Of a stretch of 64,000 nt of DNA, positions 44,901 to 55,752 are shown piece after piece (the stretch's first letter is position 1; every line of letters begins with the position of its first letter). Position numbers and translations under genes: made by a program. Where the stretch lies: the NCBI GenBank assembly GCA_958510875.1, contig OY294067.1:232839771-232903770 (forward strand). The letters are read 5' to 3'. This DNA is from Endomychus coccineus (lineage: Eukaryota; Arthropoda; Insecta; Coleoptera; Endomychidae). The notes below the pieces were generated by a model. That model searched no databases. It had not been told where the DNA came from and saw nothing but the letters and a program-made list of their open reading frames with translations.

Positions 44901-47486
44901 CCGAGATATGGAGTGTCAAAATTTCATTATTTATCGTGTTTTTTTTTTAAATTATATCCTATAATTAGAAAAGTAGCGAATTGAAATTCAGTACGCTTAT
45001 TTAACGTCAGAAAGCCAACATTCAGAGCAATTTAGCCATATTTACATCTACACTTATAAAATCAAATATTTTTGGTGATCATAAGATCGCATACCCTCAA
45101 CCTTTATTGTGCGGCGTCCCTGCTCTCCAGTATCCAAAAATTAGGGTGGTATGTTCAATTATGAAACTTGTTCTGTGTGATTTTTTCAAGAAATACGTAA
45201 GTTAATCTAAAATTTTACAATAAGAAAAAACAAGCAAAAATGTATGTAGATCAGAATCCATTCACATGTTTCTCGCCTCCATTTCAGAAACAATGCCCTT
45301 CGAATAAGGAAACTGGTTGTAAAAATATTTTTCAAAAGACCCCCTTTAGATGGGAGCATGTTCCTCTGTAGTTTCACATCAACATAATAAGGCCTTTTCA
45401 AGGTCTGGGTACCAATACTATTGAGGTTTTTCAATATTAGACAAATTTCACAAGTAGGTAGTTCAAATTCTGATAACAAATAAGCATATTTCAGAAAATG
45501 TAGGTAAACAAAACAAAATACCATATTTTTGCCCCTACTACCTAAAACTTATTAAACATAAAAGTAAAGGCTAAAAGCATTTTTTATAAGAATAGCTACA
45601 CTAAAATAATCTCAAATTTGGATGACCAAGAGTTCAAACAAAGTGACCAAAGAGCTGATTCATTGCATAACCGGTTGCGATGCTTTCTAATTATTAAAGA
45701 AGCTTTTGAAAAAGTCTTTCAGCTGGAACTGAAGTTTCAACACATACGTGACTCACAATATATGGAACAAAAACAGCTAATAGTGCAATTAAGAAGAAAG
45801 AACTTTTCGGTATACGCGCCGCCAACGGTAAGCGAGCTATATGCGGCTTCCGACAAAGCAACTGCAAGCCGCTTTCGGCAGCGTCCCCAGATAAACAATT
45901 TTCTATTTTATATTTCTTTTAGCAAAGACTACTAAAAATTGTATTTTCAAATCTCTCTACAGAAATATTAAACACGTTATTAGAAAGAACAAACCATTGA
46001 TTTTATCTTAGTGCAGGATTTGCAAGTCTCGCAAGACTCTTGCAGGATTCTTGATCTTGCACGCTATGGTCTTGTTCTTGCATATATTCTTGGTATTGCT
46101 GTCAAAAAACGGTCTTGGTCTCGGTCTTGCTTGTTATGCATTACCAAGACCTGTCTCGCAACGAGACTCTCGCTCATCACTACGTACAAAACTTAATACA
46201 CCACGACGCATCCCCTCTAGTTCTTGTTCGTGTTATAAATTTCTGTTTCTGTTTGCAGACATGTTTAAGAAATTTTAATTTAGCAATCAAAATTGTATAA
46301 TTTGAATTCGATTTTCAGGATACAACTTCTGAAGGGCTGTAGTTCTCTTAGGGAGCATTTTCGCACCCATGTTTATAGGAACTTATTTCTTCAAATAAGG
46401 CTACTATCATGGCTCCTGGGTCCTGCTACTAAAAACTGACCCACCCTTTAAAATAAGGTAACAAATCTACCCTCAAATGAGCAATATACGATTATTGTAA
46501 TCTGTAATACGATCACATTGTTTAGCTGTCATTTTTTTTATTTTTGAAAGAAGAAATGTTTCGAATTATCCTTCGGTCACAGAAAAATACAATGATTATC
46601 TTGAGATACCTCTCAACAATGTACTGGTAAAGTATAAAGAAATATCCTAATTAACTGTGATCCATAGATCACTAACTTTCCTGACCTGTTATAGTATCCG
46701 GAAATGTGTCTTGCAAATCAGTAAAAGAAGATAAAGACGAGGAAATATGTGAAGTTATACTCTGTGTCTTTGTATTGAAAGTTTATTCGAATTGACAATA
46801 GTCAATAATAGGATTGTATTACTAGATTATTTTTGAATGATAAATCATAAGCAATCAATAAAAAATTCTTCAAGATATTTCAAGATTTCACTATAATAAT
46901 GTTTTGATAGGCCAAAACGTACATCTACTGGTTTTTAAAAACTTCAAAACAAAAGCTATGTAATTGAATGCTCATTCGAATGATAACATACTTGTTTTAC
47001 AACTTCATGTATTTATTACATTTTTCTATCAGGACTATTTATTGTCAACCATACTTTCGTGATATTACATAGTAATTGATTCAATGTAAATATGTAAGTA
47101 TGACGTCATTCAAATATCAACATGAGAATTTCAGACACTTCAGCGGGTTAAATACTTGCATTTGCATATGGTATAAATATTTATAACCAGAAAACATGAG
47201 GGTTCAATAAATAATAAAATGCTATATTTTATATAGTTCCATTTGAAAATCTGAAGATCGATGTCAACTATACTACTCGCAAGAGGGCTACCTCGTCCAA
47301 AAACGATATACAGTTCCTATTTTCACGACTATGAAGCTATTTCCAAAAATGCAAATAGAACGATCAATAGGAACGGCGGAATTGTCCCCACAGTGGAGAT
47401 ACATAGTACATACGCACAGACATCATTTCAAATAAAGTCTTGATTGCTTCAGAAATGATTGAATCGAATATTTCCACGAAAATCCG
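41967..47486. repeat. 5.5 kb near-perfect palindrome (two 2.7 kb arms)
   Basis: Left arm 41967-44695 and right arm 44758-47486 are reverse complements about the axis 44726.5. Every mirrored pair of ends sums to 89453 from the outer to the inner end, so there are no net indels. I see only isolated substitutions, for example near 42170/47288, 42684/46769, 42898/46555 and 44635/44818. The 62-nt spacer is GC-richer than its surroundings. Arms carry duplicated 105-codon frames (43518-43835 and 43929-44246, mirrored at 45618-45935 and 45207-45524) without recognisable domains, and a CAAGAC-rich stretch (about 43270-43446). No transposase or target duplication was found. Confidence 0.95.
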
Positions 47487-47564
47487 GAAGAATTTTTTTA
47501 CACCGACCAGAATACCCTTTTATAGTTCTACGTACCTATAGTGAATTTGATGCCCCAGCTAGCA

Positions 47565-47730
47565 ACGTAAGTGTAAAACACGTTTTATATACGTCAAATT
47601 GTCGTGATTTTGGAGGACATCTTTTGCCTACCAAAATAACACGTGTATTATACGTGATAAAAATACCAAAATTTCCTGTAAAATTGAATAGGCTTTATTA
47701 ACGTGATTTTCACGTATTTTTTCCAATAAT
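47565..47730. promoter_or_regulatory. left sub-terminal ACGT repeat array
   Basis: Multiple ACGT cores, several as CACGT or ACGTG (AACACGTTTTATATACGTCA, ACACGTGTATTATACGTGAT, AACGTGATTTTCACGTA), lie just inside the left end. They are likely transposase-binding sites by analogy with CACTA elements. Confidence 0.65.
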
Positions 47731-48277
47731 AAAAAGTTTTTTTTTTATTATTTAGATAACATTAATATTATTTATGATAATTATATTAATATTAGTAATA
47801 TTTAAATAAGGAATTTAAAAGGAAAATAATTAATTAATGTACTCCGTATATAGTTTTACAAAATAAAGATATTATTTGCACAATTCTCTCAACATGCGAC
47901 TGACCAATAAAGTATTAGTAGAGGGAGCTAACTGCAAAAGCAAAAGCAACCAATTGTGGTCTAGCACTATGGTTACGTCACGCGCTTGTGCACTGCACTA
48001 GTGAACTAGTGTGCTTTATGGGAAATCGCCGACCTGTTCGCGTCGTTAAGCTGCTATAAGCACCCGCCATTTATTGTAGTTGAAGTTGACTTTTGACGTT
48101 TGTCCAGTTGCCATTGCCAGTATTAGTATTCTTAGTGTCCGTTTTGTATGTAAAGTCTGAACTGAATATCTGTAATGTGTTTTTAGTCTGTGCTGTGAGA
48201 AATATAGCGGTAAGTTGAACATAATTTTGTATAATTCATATGTTAATAATAATTTTTCTATTAGTAGCGGTAAAAGC

Positions 48278-50208
48278 ATGTCATATGTTGGCGTCGAATT
48301 TGATAATGATGATGGCAGTGCGATCGACGAAGGCACTGAAGGCAGTCGCGTGGCTTTAGTACATGAAAAATGGCTAACACCACGGAAAACCGAAGTATGG
48401 TGGCCACCATATAAGAATCAGGAAGTGTTCAATAAATGTTTGAAGAAAGGCGAAACCCCAAATGAATCTTGGCAAACCTTTAAAATCAAAAGATCTTTTT
48501 TCAAAGAAGGCGAGTAAAACTATTTTTTGATAACTGGTGACAGTTTATACGGGTTTCTAGTCAAGTAAACAGTTTTGAAGACTTGTGTTTATGTGCTGAT
48601 TGTGACAATTATTTCTAGATAATTTTAAAAAGGCAAATCTAAAATTGAAAAAAGCCGAAGTTACTTCAGATGTGCAAACTGAAGAAGAACTTCCTCTTAA
48701 ACGAATAATCAAACCAAAAAAATTGTTTGATGATGACAGTGATAGCGGCGATAGTACTGATGAAAATATTTATAACAGTAATGAGATCCTTCCACCACCT
48801 CCAAAAATAAAAAAAATTTCTGCCATTGTAGTCAAAAAACCTGTCTTTGGAGAACAAAAATGTATGTTTTTTTAATAAGTGTGTTTATTTTACATTAACT
48901 ATTAATATGATTATTTCAGATTTTCGGAAGACACTCTCCCAACATAATGATCCATCAGAAAATAATTATTTAAATGAGTCTATCAACAATAGCTCCCACA
49001 GTTTACATTTTACGAAGGAATCTGAAAAACATTGTTCTGAGAATACTCCACCAAAGTTGACCCATAGTTCACAAAAACCTTATAATACAACACCTGATAA
49101 AGAAGAATCATTTGAGATTGTGTTGCAAAGCGTAAACAAAACTCGAAGTAAATTTTATGAAAAAAAATCTAGTAAGTAAAATTTTTAATGTAAAATGTTT
49201 GTTATTAAAATATTTTTTAGCTCATAATTCAGCACACAGCAGTACCTTCAAATTTTCTAATGCGACCCCTAGAGATGAACCTTTTGAGAATAGGTTATTC
49301 CATAGCTCAACACAAAGTTCTCTTTTGAATAACTCTAATAGAAATGATTCACATGAAAAGAAGTGTAGAGAGTTGATTTTTTAATCTAAAATATCTATTA
49401 TTATGTAAATAATTTTTAGCAACGGAAAAATTGGTAAAGCTTCTTCAAGAAGTAAAACACAATTCAGAAGAAATATTATACTTGCTTAGACAAGAAAGAA
49501 ATGTCGATGGTTTAAGACTGAATTTGCCACCAGACATACCGGTTTCTTTCCCAATCCAAACATTAAGAGAATTAACTATTTTGGAAAAATATTTAAATGA
49601 TCCAGAAAATTTTAAAGCTTTGGTAATTTTTTTTATTCACTGATATTCTACAACACAATAAACAAAATATTTATTTTATAAGAGTAAACTCAACACAAAA
49701 TATAATTGATATTCATTATTAATATTACAGCTGCAATCTTACAAAATAAGTATTTGGCCATAGAGATTTTGTTTTTGAGATTATTAATTTATTATACAGC
49801 ATACAGCGGTATGAAATGGCGTCATTTATCTCCATACAGGAAACTTCTGAAAACTAAGATCATTCTGTTTCGTTACAGATTTCGCACTATTCATTAAAAG
49901 GCGGAAAGGATGAAGGAAGTAAAACAAGAGCAATATTAAGATGTTTATTTTCTGAGACATTGGCGTCAGAGTTCGGCTTTAAAGGAACAAGGAACGATAA
50001 GAGAGCGTTTGAAGGTTTAAAATTGCATAAACTTGTAGTAGGTAAATATACTGAAAATTTTAATTTTTCTCAAAATAATTTTTATTTCAATTTAGATGCA
50101 GTTTTGTTTACATGCAAGAATGTAACTCAAGTTCAAATTGACAATGTTGTGAAAGATTGGCTGAAAAATGCACCCAAAGTGGCAAGAAGACGTTCAAAGG
50201 CTAATTAA
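48278..50208 (+). CDS. transposon accessory gene with DUF4806-like C-terminus, about 8 exons
   Basis: The ATG at 48278 begins MSYVGVEFDNDDGSAIDEG and a W-rich domain (EVWWPPYKNQEVFNKCLKKG). Exons inferred by frame and splice sites: 48278-48509 (GC donor, AAG|GCGAGT), 48619-48861, 48920-49171, 49221-about 49375, 49420-49622, about 49880-50040, about 50096-50208. Middle exons are acidic and Ser-rich. The last exons (YSLKGGKDEGSKTRAILRCL, FGFKGTRNDKRAFEGLKLHK, NVVKDWLKNAP) resemble the DUF4806 domain. The join between the fourth and fifth exons and a possible micro-exon near 49731 are unresolved. A 5' UTR intron may run from 48210 to 48263. Function unknown; such a second gene is often seen beside this type of transposase. 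Confidence 0.7.
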
Positions 50209-50248
50209 GATCAACATTTTTTGTTTGTCCTAAAATCAAAAATTGAAT

Positions 50249-52315
50249 ATGCCTAAAAGTAACTTGAAAAAAATTATTTCAAAAAGACAACAATACCGGC
50301 GAATTAAAAAGGAAGTTGAAAATTTTTTTGCTAACAATTCTGAAACAAATATTATCAATAGTAGTGTCGCAAGTTGCCAAAATATTTGCCAAACTAATTT
50401 AGACTTTGATTGTTCTTTCCCTCATGAGTCTGATAACTTTAACAATTGTTCTTTAGATTTATCTGATTATTCTGATCATAACTCATTTTCAAATAGTGAT
50501 AATAATAACGATGATGATAGCGATAATAATGTTGAGAGTAGTTGCAATTCATTAGATTTAAAATCGCAGTTACGTATTTGGACAGCTTCTTGTTGTGTCA
50601 ATCATGCAACCGTAAATAAATTACTGCATATTTTGTCGGATTATCATCCAGAACTTCCTTTGGATACTCGTACATTAATGTCGACTCCTAAGCATTTTGA
50701 AACGGTTAAATTAATGAACGGAGAATACGTTCATTTGGGTTTAGAAAGAGCAATACAGCAATTTCTCAAACAAAATCCTAATTTTATCGAAGAAAAAATA
50801 CAGGTAAGTTTTAACATGGACGGATTGCCTTTATTTAAGAGCAGTAACGTAGAATGTTGGCCTATATTAGGTTTAATTAAAAATGAAAATTTTAATATAA
50901 ATCCTTTTGTTATTGGAATATATTGTGGTTCATCTAAGCCTAAACCATTAGAACTATATTTGGAACAGTTTGTTGCAGAATGTAAACATATGCAAAAGGG
51001 ATTTGATTTTAATAATAAAAAATTCTGGTTGAAAATTCATAGCTTTATATGTGATGCTCCCGCTAAAGCTTTTGTCAAATCTATCAAATCTACCTGTGGA
51101 TATTCTTCTTGCGACAAGTGTGAAGTTTCTGGTGAATATGTAAAAAATCGAGTTGTTTTGAATGATCTGTCTTCAAAAAAGAGGACTGATCAATCTTTCA
51201 GAGCTTTAGCAGATGATGATCATCATACCGGAATAACTCCATTGATTGAATTAGAAATTGATATGGTTAACACTTTTCCATGTGACTATATGCATAACGT
51301 TTGCTTAGGAATTATGCGAAAATTACTCAACTATTGGGTAAGTGGAAATAATTTTTCAGTGAAGTTATCTAGTAGCAAAATAAATTTGATATCAAAAAAT
51401 TTTATTGAATTAAAGCCATTTATTCCAATTGAAATAAATAGAAAACCTCGATCGCTTTCCGATTTAGCCCGATATAAAGCTACTGAATATAGAACTTTTC
51501 TTTTATACACAGGCATTGTTGTCTTAAAAAAAATTGTTAGTGACTCTGTTTATAAGCATTATCTTTTATTACATGCTGCTGTTTCATTTTTGATGTTGGT
51601 CGAAGATGAAAGTGACTGTCAGTTAGCATCGAAGTTTATTGAAACTTTTATTGTATATGGCGTTCAAATTTATGGTTCAGAGTTTCCGATATACAATATC
51701 CATATGGCAAGTCATTTATGTGATGATGTTCGTCGTTTTGGAAAGCTGGATAACTTTTCAGCTTTCCCTTTCGAAAATCATTTAAAAATGATTAAAAATT
51801 TAATTCGGTCTAGTAAAAGTCCAATTCAACAGATTTGCAGAAGATTATCGGAATTTGATGAAGCAATGTTGGCAAACATTTCGAAAACCACGAATAATAG
51901 AACATCAGGAACATGTTATATGAAACATAATGAAGGACCATGTATAAACCATAATTTTCTGTTTAGTCAATTAAAAAAAATACAATTAGATTGTTTTGTA
52001 TTAACAACTTTTATGTACAGTAGAGCTAATTGTTACTTTTTTACTAATAATTTTGTAGTACGCGTCGAAAATATCTTACAACAGCACACCAGTAAAGAGA
52101 TAACTTTAATAGGTAAAAAATTTCAAATGAAACCAGATAACTACTTTTACAAATATCCTATCGATTCACGACGTCTTAAAATATGTACTGTATCTGATCT
52201 AGCTTTAGAAAATGAACCATGGCCTCTTTCATGTATTGAAGGCAAAACCATGCTACTACCACAAAAAAATTCTGTATTTGTTTGTATACCTTTATTGCAT
52301 ACCAGGCAGAGTTAA
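50249..52315 (+). CDS. CACTA-like transposase (689 aa, open)
   Basis: The longest clean gene in the window. I chose ATG 50249 (the frame opens two codons earlier at a TTG). It has a basic N-terminus, an Asp/Asn/Ser-rich segment, then VSFNMDGLPLFKSSNVECWP, PFVIGIYCGSSKPKPLELYL, ICDAPAKAFVKSIKSTCGYS, CDKCEVSGEYV and NTFPCDYMHNVCLGIMRKLL. These match the animal EnSpm/CACTA-type (TNP2-like) transposase pattern, with candidate catalytic Asp residues in NMDG and CDAPA and in the CDYMHN region. No stop or frameshift is visible. It lies 40 bp downstream of the accessory gene, with an AATAAA signal near 52699. Confidence 0.88.
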   Translation: MPKSNLKKIISKRQQYRRIKKEVENFFANNSETNIINSSVASCQNICQTNLDFDCSFPHESDNFNNCSLDLSDYSDHNSFSNSDNNNDDDSDNNVESSCNSLDLKSQLRIWTASCCVNHATVNKLLHILSDYHPELPLDTRTLMSTPKHFETVKLMNGEYVHLGLERAIQQFLKQNPNFIEEKIQVSFNMDGLPLFKSSNVECWPILGLIKNENFNINPFVIGIYCGSSKPKPLELYLEQFVAECKHMQKGFDFNNKKFWLKIHSFICDAPAKAFVKSIKSTCGYSSCDKCEVSGEYVKNRVVLNDLSSKKRTDQSFRALADDDHHTGITPLIELEIDMVNTFPCDYMHNVCLGIMRKLLNYWVSGNNFSVKLSSSKINLISKNFIELKPFIPIEINRKPRSLSDLARYKATEYRTFLLYTGIVVLKKIVSDSVYKHYLLLHAAVSFLMLVEDESDCQLASKFIETFIVYGVQIYGSEFPIYNIHMASHLCDDVRRFGKLDNFSAFPFENHLKMIKNLIRSSKSPIQQICRRLSEFDEAMLANISKTTNNRTSGTCYMKHNEGPCINHNFLFSQLKKIQLDCFVLTTFMYSRANCYFFTNNFVVRVENILQQHTSKEITLIGKKFQMKPDNYFYKYPIDSRRLKICTVSDLALENEPWPLSCIEGKTMLLPQKNSVFVCIPLLHTRQS

Positions 52316-52764
52316 ACTGTACACCCTTTTGTCCATTTGTATTTTAACGTCTCAACCATTGTTTCGTTTATTGTGTGGAATAATGTTATGTTTTGATAAG
52401 GTATTAATATTTTAGTTTGATAAGCGACTCAAATAAGCAGAGGTGACAGTATAGCCTTTTGTCCATTTATATATTTATCTGTGCGCGTTAACACAATTGA
52501 TGTTTCGTTTTGTATTCAAAATAATTTTGTTTGATAGTGACTATCTAAGGGAAATTTACTGTATAACCTTTTTTATTCATTTATATTTATCTATTCTCGT
52601 TAACACTTCCAACTAATGTTTCGTTTTGTGTGTAAAATAATTTTTTGTTTGATATTGTATATAATTTTTTATTGTTTGTAGTGTACATACCTACATTTAA
52701 TAAATATTCGTAAACATTAATTTGTTTTTTGATTTGCTGTACCCTATAAATTTATAATTGAAAC

Positions 52765-52950
52765 ACGTGAATACTACGTTTAAGCGAAGGTAAAAAGCAC
52801 GTGGAATCTACGTTTTTAAGTAACGAGTAATTTACGTGTTTGGTCTACGTGGATACCCTGTGACATATTTACGAAAAATTTACGTGTTATTTACGTTGAC
52901 TGGAACGTGATACAATACTAGATTTCAACGTGTTATTCACGTGTAGTTGC
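52765..52950. promoter_or_regulatory. right sub-terminal ACGT repeat array
   Basis: More than ten ACGT cores (CACGTGAATACTACGT, GCACGTGGAATCTACGT, TTACGTGTTATTTACGT) occur in about 190 bp before the right end, mirroring the left array. Confidence 0.65.
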
Positions 52951-53155
52951 TAGCTGGCCGTACATGTACATGTAGATATTTGGAATATTATTGGTATATT
53001 GATGATTACAAAAGAAATTTATAATTCCTGAGAATGAATTAGACTCCAATCGAAACGTTGTCATCTATAAATGGTGAACTATTCATTATCAATGTTGAAA
53101 TAGTATAAAATAAAGGAGAAACAGAAAGTGAAACAAATCAGTTGTTGGAAATTAC

Positions 53156-53268
53156 CTGCCAGGAACGCGCACATAAAAATCAGGATTCTTCTCGCACAGG
53201 GAACGGAATATCTGTTTTGTCTGTTGGCTTCTGTCATGATTTGGAAGTTGTTCCACAGGAATGCTCAT
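53156..53268 (-). CDS. GALK2: N-acetylgalactosamine kinase, coding exon 1
   Basis: The ATG (53268-53266) starts MSIPVEQLPNHDRSQQTKQI and the exon ends with FYVRVPG plus AG before the donor GTAATT (53155). The FYVRVPGR motif is the region immediately before VNLIGEH in GALK2-type kinases. The two leftover bases AG plus the first G of exon 2 give Arg, so phase and sequence agree across the 16.2 kb intron. Upstream (53269-53340) should be 5' UTR and promoter; I see no clear TATA box. Confidence 0.92.
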
Positions 53269-54485
53269 TGTGTCTGTTGATTGAATTCTTATTTGGGTAT
53301 GTCGAACGTCGAAGTAAATAGTTCGGACACGATAACACGTCTACAATAACATAACCTAACTTTACACTTTACGAGTAACATAAGTAATAAACAAATTGGG
53401 TTTATTTCGTTCTTATCTTTGTCTAATAAAACGTTCAGTTAGGAATAAAGTACCGTTTCGGTATAAATGAACGAAAATATTGTAATTACGTACGTCCTGA
53501 CATCTAGCGATGAAGTAATCTACATACTGTGAATTGATTAGCTGTATGAAGTGTTCAGCTCAGATGAAAGGAACTGCTGGCATGAGGTATGCGCTGACAT
53601 CTAGCGATGCAGTAGTATACTGCAATAAATACATGTAGATAAAGTGTTCTACCTGAACCACATGATACAATATTCCCGATAGATCGTTCCAAAGGAACCT
53701 TCTTGATTGTAGTTTTGAATAACGCAGGGAGAGACGTTATACAAATTCCAGCTCCTAGAGGACTCTAAATGTTCGATTGTAGTAATTATTTTGAATTTAC
53801 TTGAACATTCGCAAATCATAAGAATAATTAAACTAAATTAATTTATCATTTATCTATCACTATATTTCTAAATAAAACTAGTGAAGTCCGATCTGGAGCA
53901 CAATGCAAGCAAAATACTTCCGGAAATGGTATCCTTACCTTAACATTAGAATTATTAGAAACATTGTAATCAAAGCTGATACCTAATTGAAATAATTAAG
54001 CTCTCCCTTCGAACCTAAAGATTAGATATAGGTACACCCTGCCCTCTAGACAACTGTATAAAAAATCTTGTTTGACAATTTCAGATGATGAACCATATTT
54101 TTTGGGGAAAATTACAAAAACGGAGACCAATTTTGATTTTGGGGGATATTTCAGCACTAATAAAATTTTAATCAATTAGGAATAATTCTTCACATTATCT
54201 CAAATACCTCATTCTGGATCTAACTTGTTCACTCAAGTTAGTACAAATAACTTTAATGTGCATGCATAGCAATGCTATAAGTATATATAGCTCACATGAA
54301 CATGTATAAAAGTTCATATCTTCAAGAAACAGGTCGAGTTCAATCAAATTCTCTTGCTCTCATGAAATTCTGAAATATCATATGAAACACATTACGGAAA
54401 CTAAATCTATTCCATCTTTCCCTCTACCTATGGTCTAGGTGCCAATATATCATATATCATCATTCCTTAATTTGAGATAATCCAA
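53269..54485. other. region upstream of GALK2; includes a diverged 97-bp tandem repeat
   Basis: TGACATCTAGCGATG recurs at 53498 and 53595 with related flanks (GAAGTGTTC, AAAGTGTTC), a two-unit tandem repeat. Otherwise AT-rich without a recognised gene. The GALK2 promoter should lie near its left end. Confidence 0.45.
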
Positions 54486-54800
54486 ATGTTGATAGGAAGT
54501 CAATTAGCCTCAGCAATCTCGTGCACTTTAACTCGCCGATCGTCCAATATCATATACCATGGATTTTATAGACAATTTCTCGCATTGTAACCTCAACTGG
54601 ACGACCAGAACCTTTGGCCTCCTTTGTGATCTTCCTATCACAACGAAAATTAGTATATCACTTGTGAATCGTTCCAATCGCTTAGGTTTGCCTAATGTTC
54701 TTTCCACGCAAGAAATAATGTTTAATCAAGACGCGAAATTCACTTTTTTCCATGTTTACAAAAATCTTCTAGGTTGCTTGTTTTCGATGGGTGTCAAAAC
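54486..54800 (-). pseudogene. mariner transposase N-terminal relic
   Basis: From ATG 54753 the minus strand reads EKSEFRVLIKHYFLRGKNI, then after stops FRCDRKITKEAKGSGRPVEV and MREIVYKIH. This matches the DNA-binding half of a second mariner subfamily (MEKSEFRVLIKHYFL...GRPVEV). The catalytic half is missing, and the similarity fades around 54490. The 88-codon plus-strand frame here is its antisense shadow. Confidence 0.8.
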
Positions 54801-55659
54801 AGAACTAAATGACATATCAGTCTGAAAGTTGTAATCAAAGAGGTCTCCTCGTTGGTTTTAATGCGTTCTAGTTAAAGATGTGACACAAATGTCACATGAG
54901 ATTTTCGATTAAGGCGCGATCTGTTTTATTTTCCAGGAACTTTTCACCTTGCCCTCGTACATCTTCAGCATTGGATTTCCAGAAAACATACAGGTATATA
55001 CAGATTGAGTCATATCGAGCGGTGTGTGGGATTAATGTGACAGTATGAGAGAGCAGATACATCACACGTTAATATTGTCAATGAAATAAACAGAAAAACT
55101 TGTGTTATGCATTGTGGAAAGGGGAAGGTTGTACAGGTCGAATTGTAAGTGAGAAATCTGTTGTTATTTAACAACTGTTGTTTCATAAAGGCAATTTCTT
55201 GGATTCAGCATATTATGTCATATATCAAATTAATAGCAACTGCTATTTTGTACCTCTTATTTGAAACAGTTATTTTGAGAATTGAGATAGAAATAGCAGT
55301 AATAGCACTTGTTATTACGATTATGGTATTTGTATTCAGAAGTAACTGTTTTACTCATCTCTAGTAATAGTAGTAGGTCTGTGATGTAAGTTAAGGGGGT
55401 ACTCACATTCGCCTTACAAATCAACCCGATTTTGTCACTGGTTCATAGATGTCGTAAGCCTTATTCCTTATAGCCATCTCATGAAAATTTTAATCGCATT
55501 ATGTTTCTCTCAGGTGAACTATCAAAATTATTGACATACAATCTTACGACTTGCGTTCATTATAAAGTAAAGATCACTTATTGACAACCCTCGGTGCGTG
55601 AATCTTTTTGGAGAGTCTACAGCGTTGTGCTCATGTATTATATGACTTCGATGACTTAC
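54801..55659. other. AT-rich, no gene recognised
   Basis: No domain or strong repeat was identified. The 71-codon frame 55149-55364 is hydrophobic but has no supporting features. Confidence 0.35.
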
Positions 55660-55752
55660 TGTGACGTCATTCAAATCTTGAAATAAAAATTTTGGACGCT
55701 TCTGCTGGTTGAATATATATTTATAACCAGAAAACATGATGGTTCAATAAAA
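55660..55752 (+). repeat. diverged copy of a segment from the palindrome arms
   Basis: TGACGTCATTCAAAT, TTTATAACCAGAAAACATGA and GGTTCAATAAA occur in the same order as in the palindrome arms (47101-47212 and its mirror 42241-42352). The palindrome therefore contains a dispersed repeat family. Confidence 0.75.

Larger units (their letters stand above)
47555..52957 (+). mobile_element. CACTA-like (CMC/EnSpm-type) DNA transposon
   Basis: Inverted ends CCAGCTAGCAAC (47555) and GTTGCTAGCTGG (ending 52957), flanked by CC on both sides (possible 2-bp duplication). Dense sub-terminal repeats of (C)ACGT(G) occupy about 47565-47730 and 52765-52950, as expected of transposase-binding sites in this superfamily. 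It contains an uninterrupted transposase gene and a spliced accessory gene on the same strand, so it may be autonomous. It lies in GALK2 intron 1, opposite to the host gene. Confidence 0.9.

Noticed and set aside
54559..54825. 88-codon plus-strand ORF
   Set aside because: It is the antisense of a clear mariner N-terminal coding remnant.
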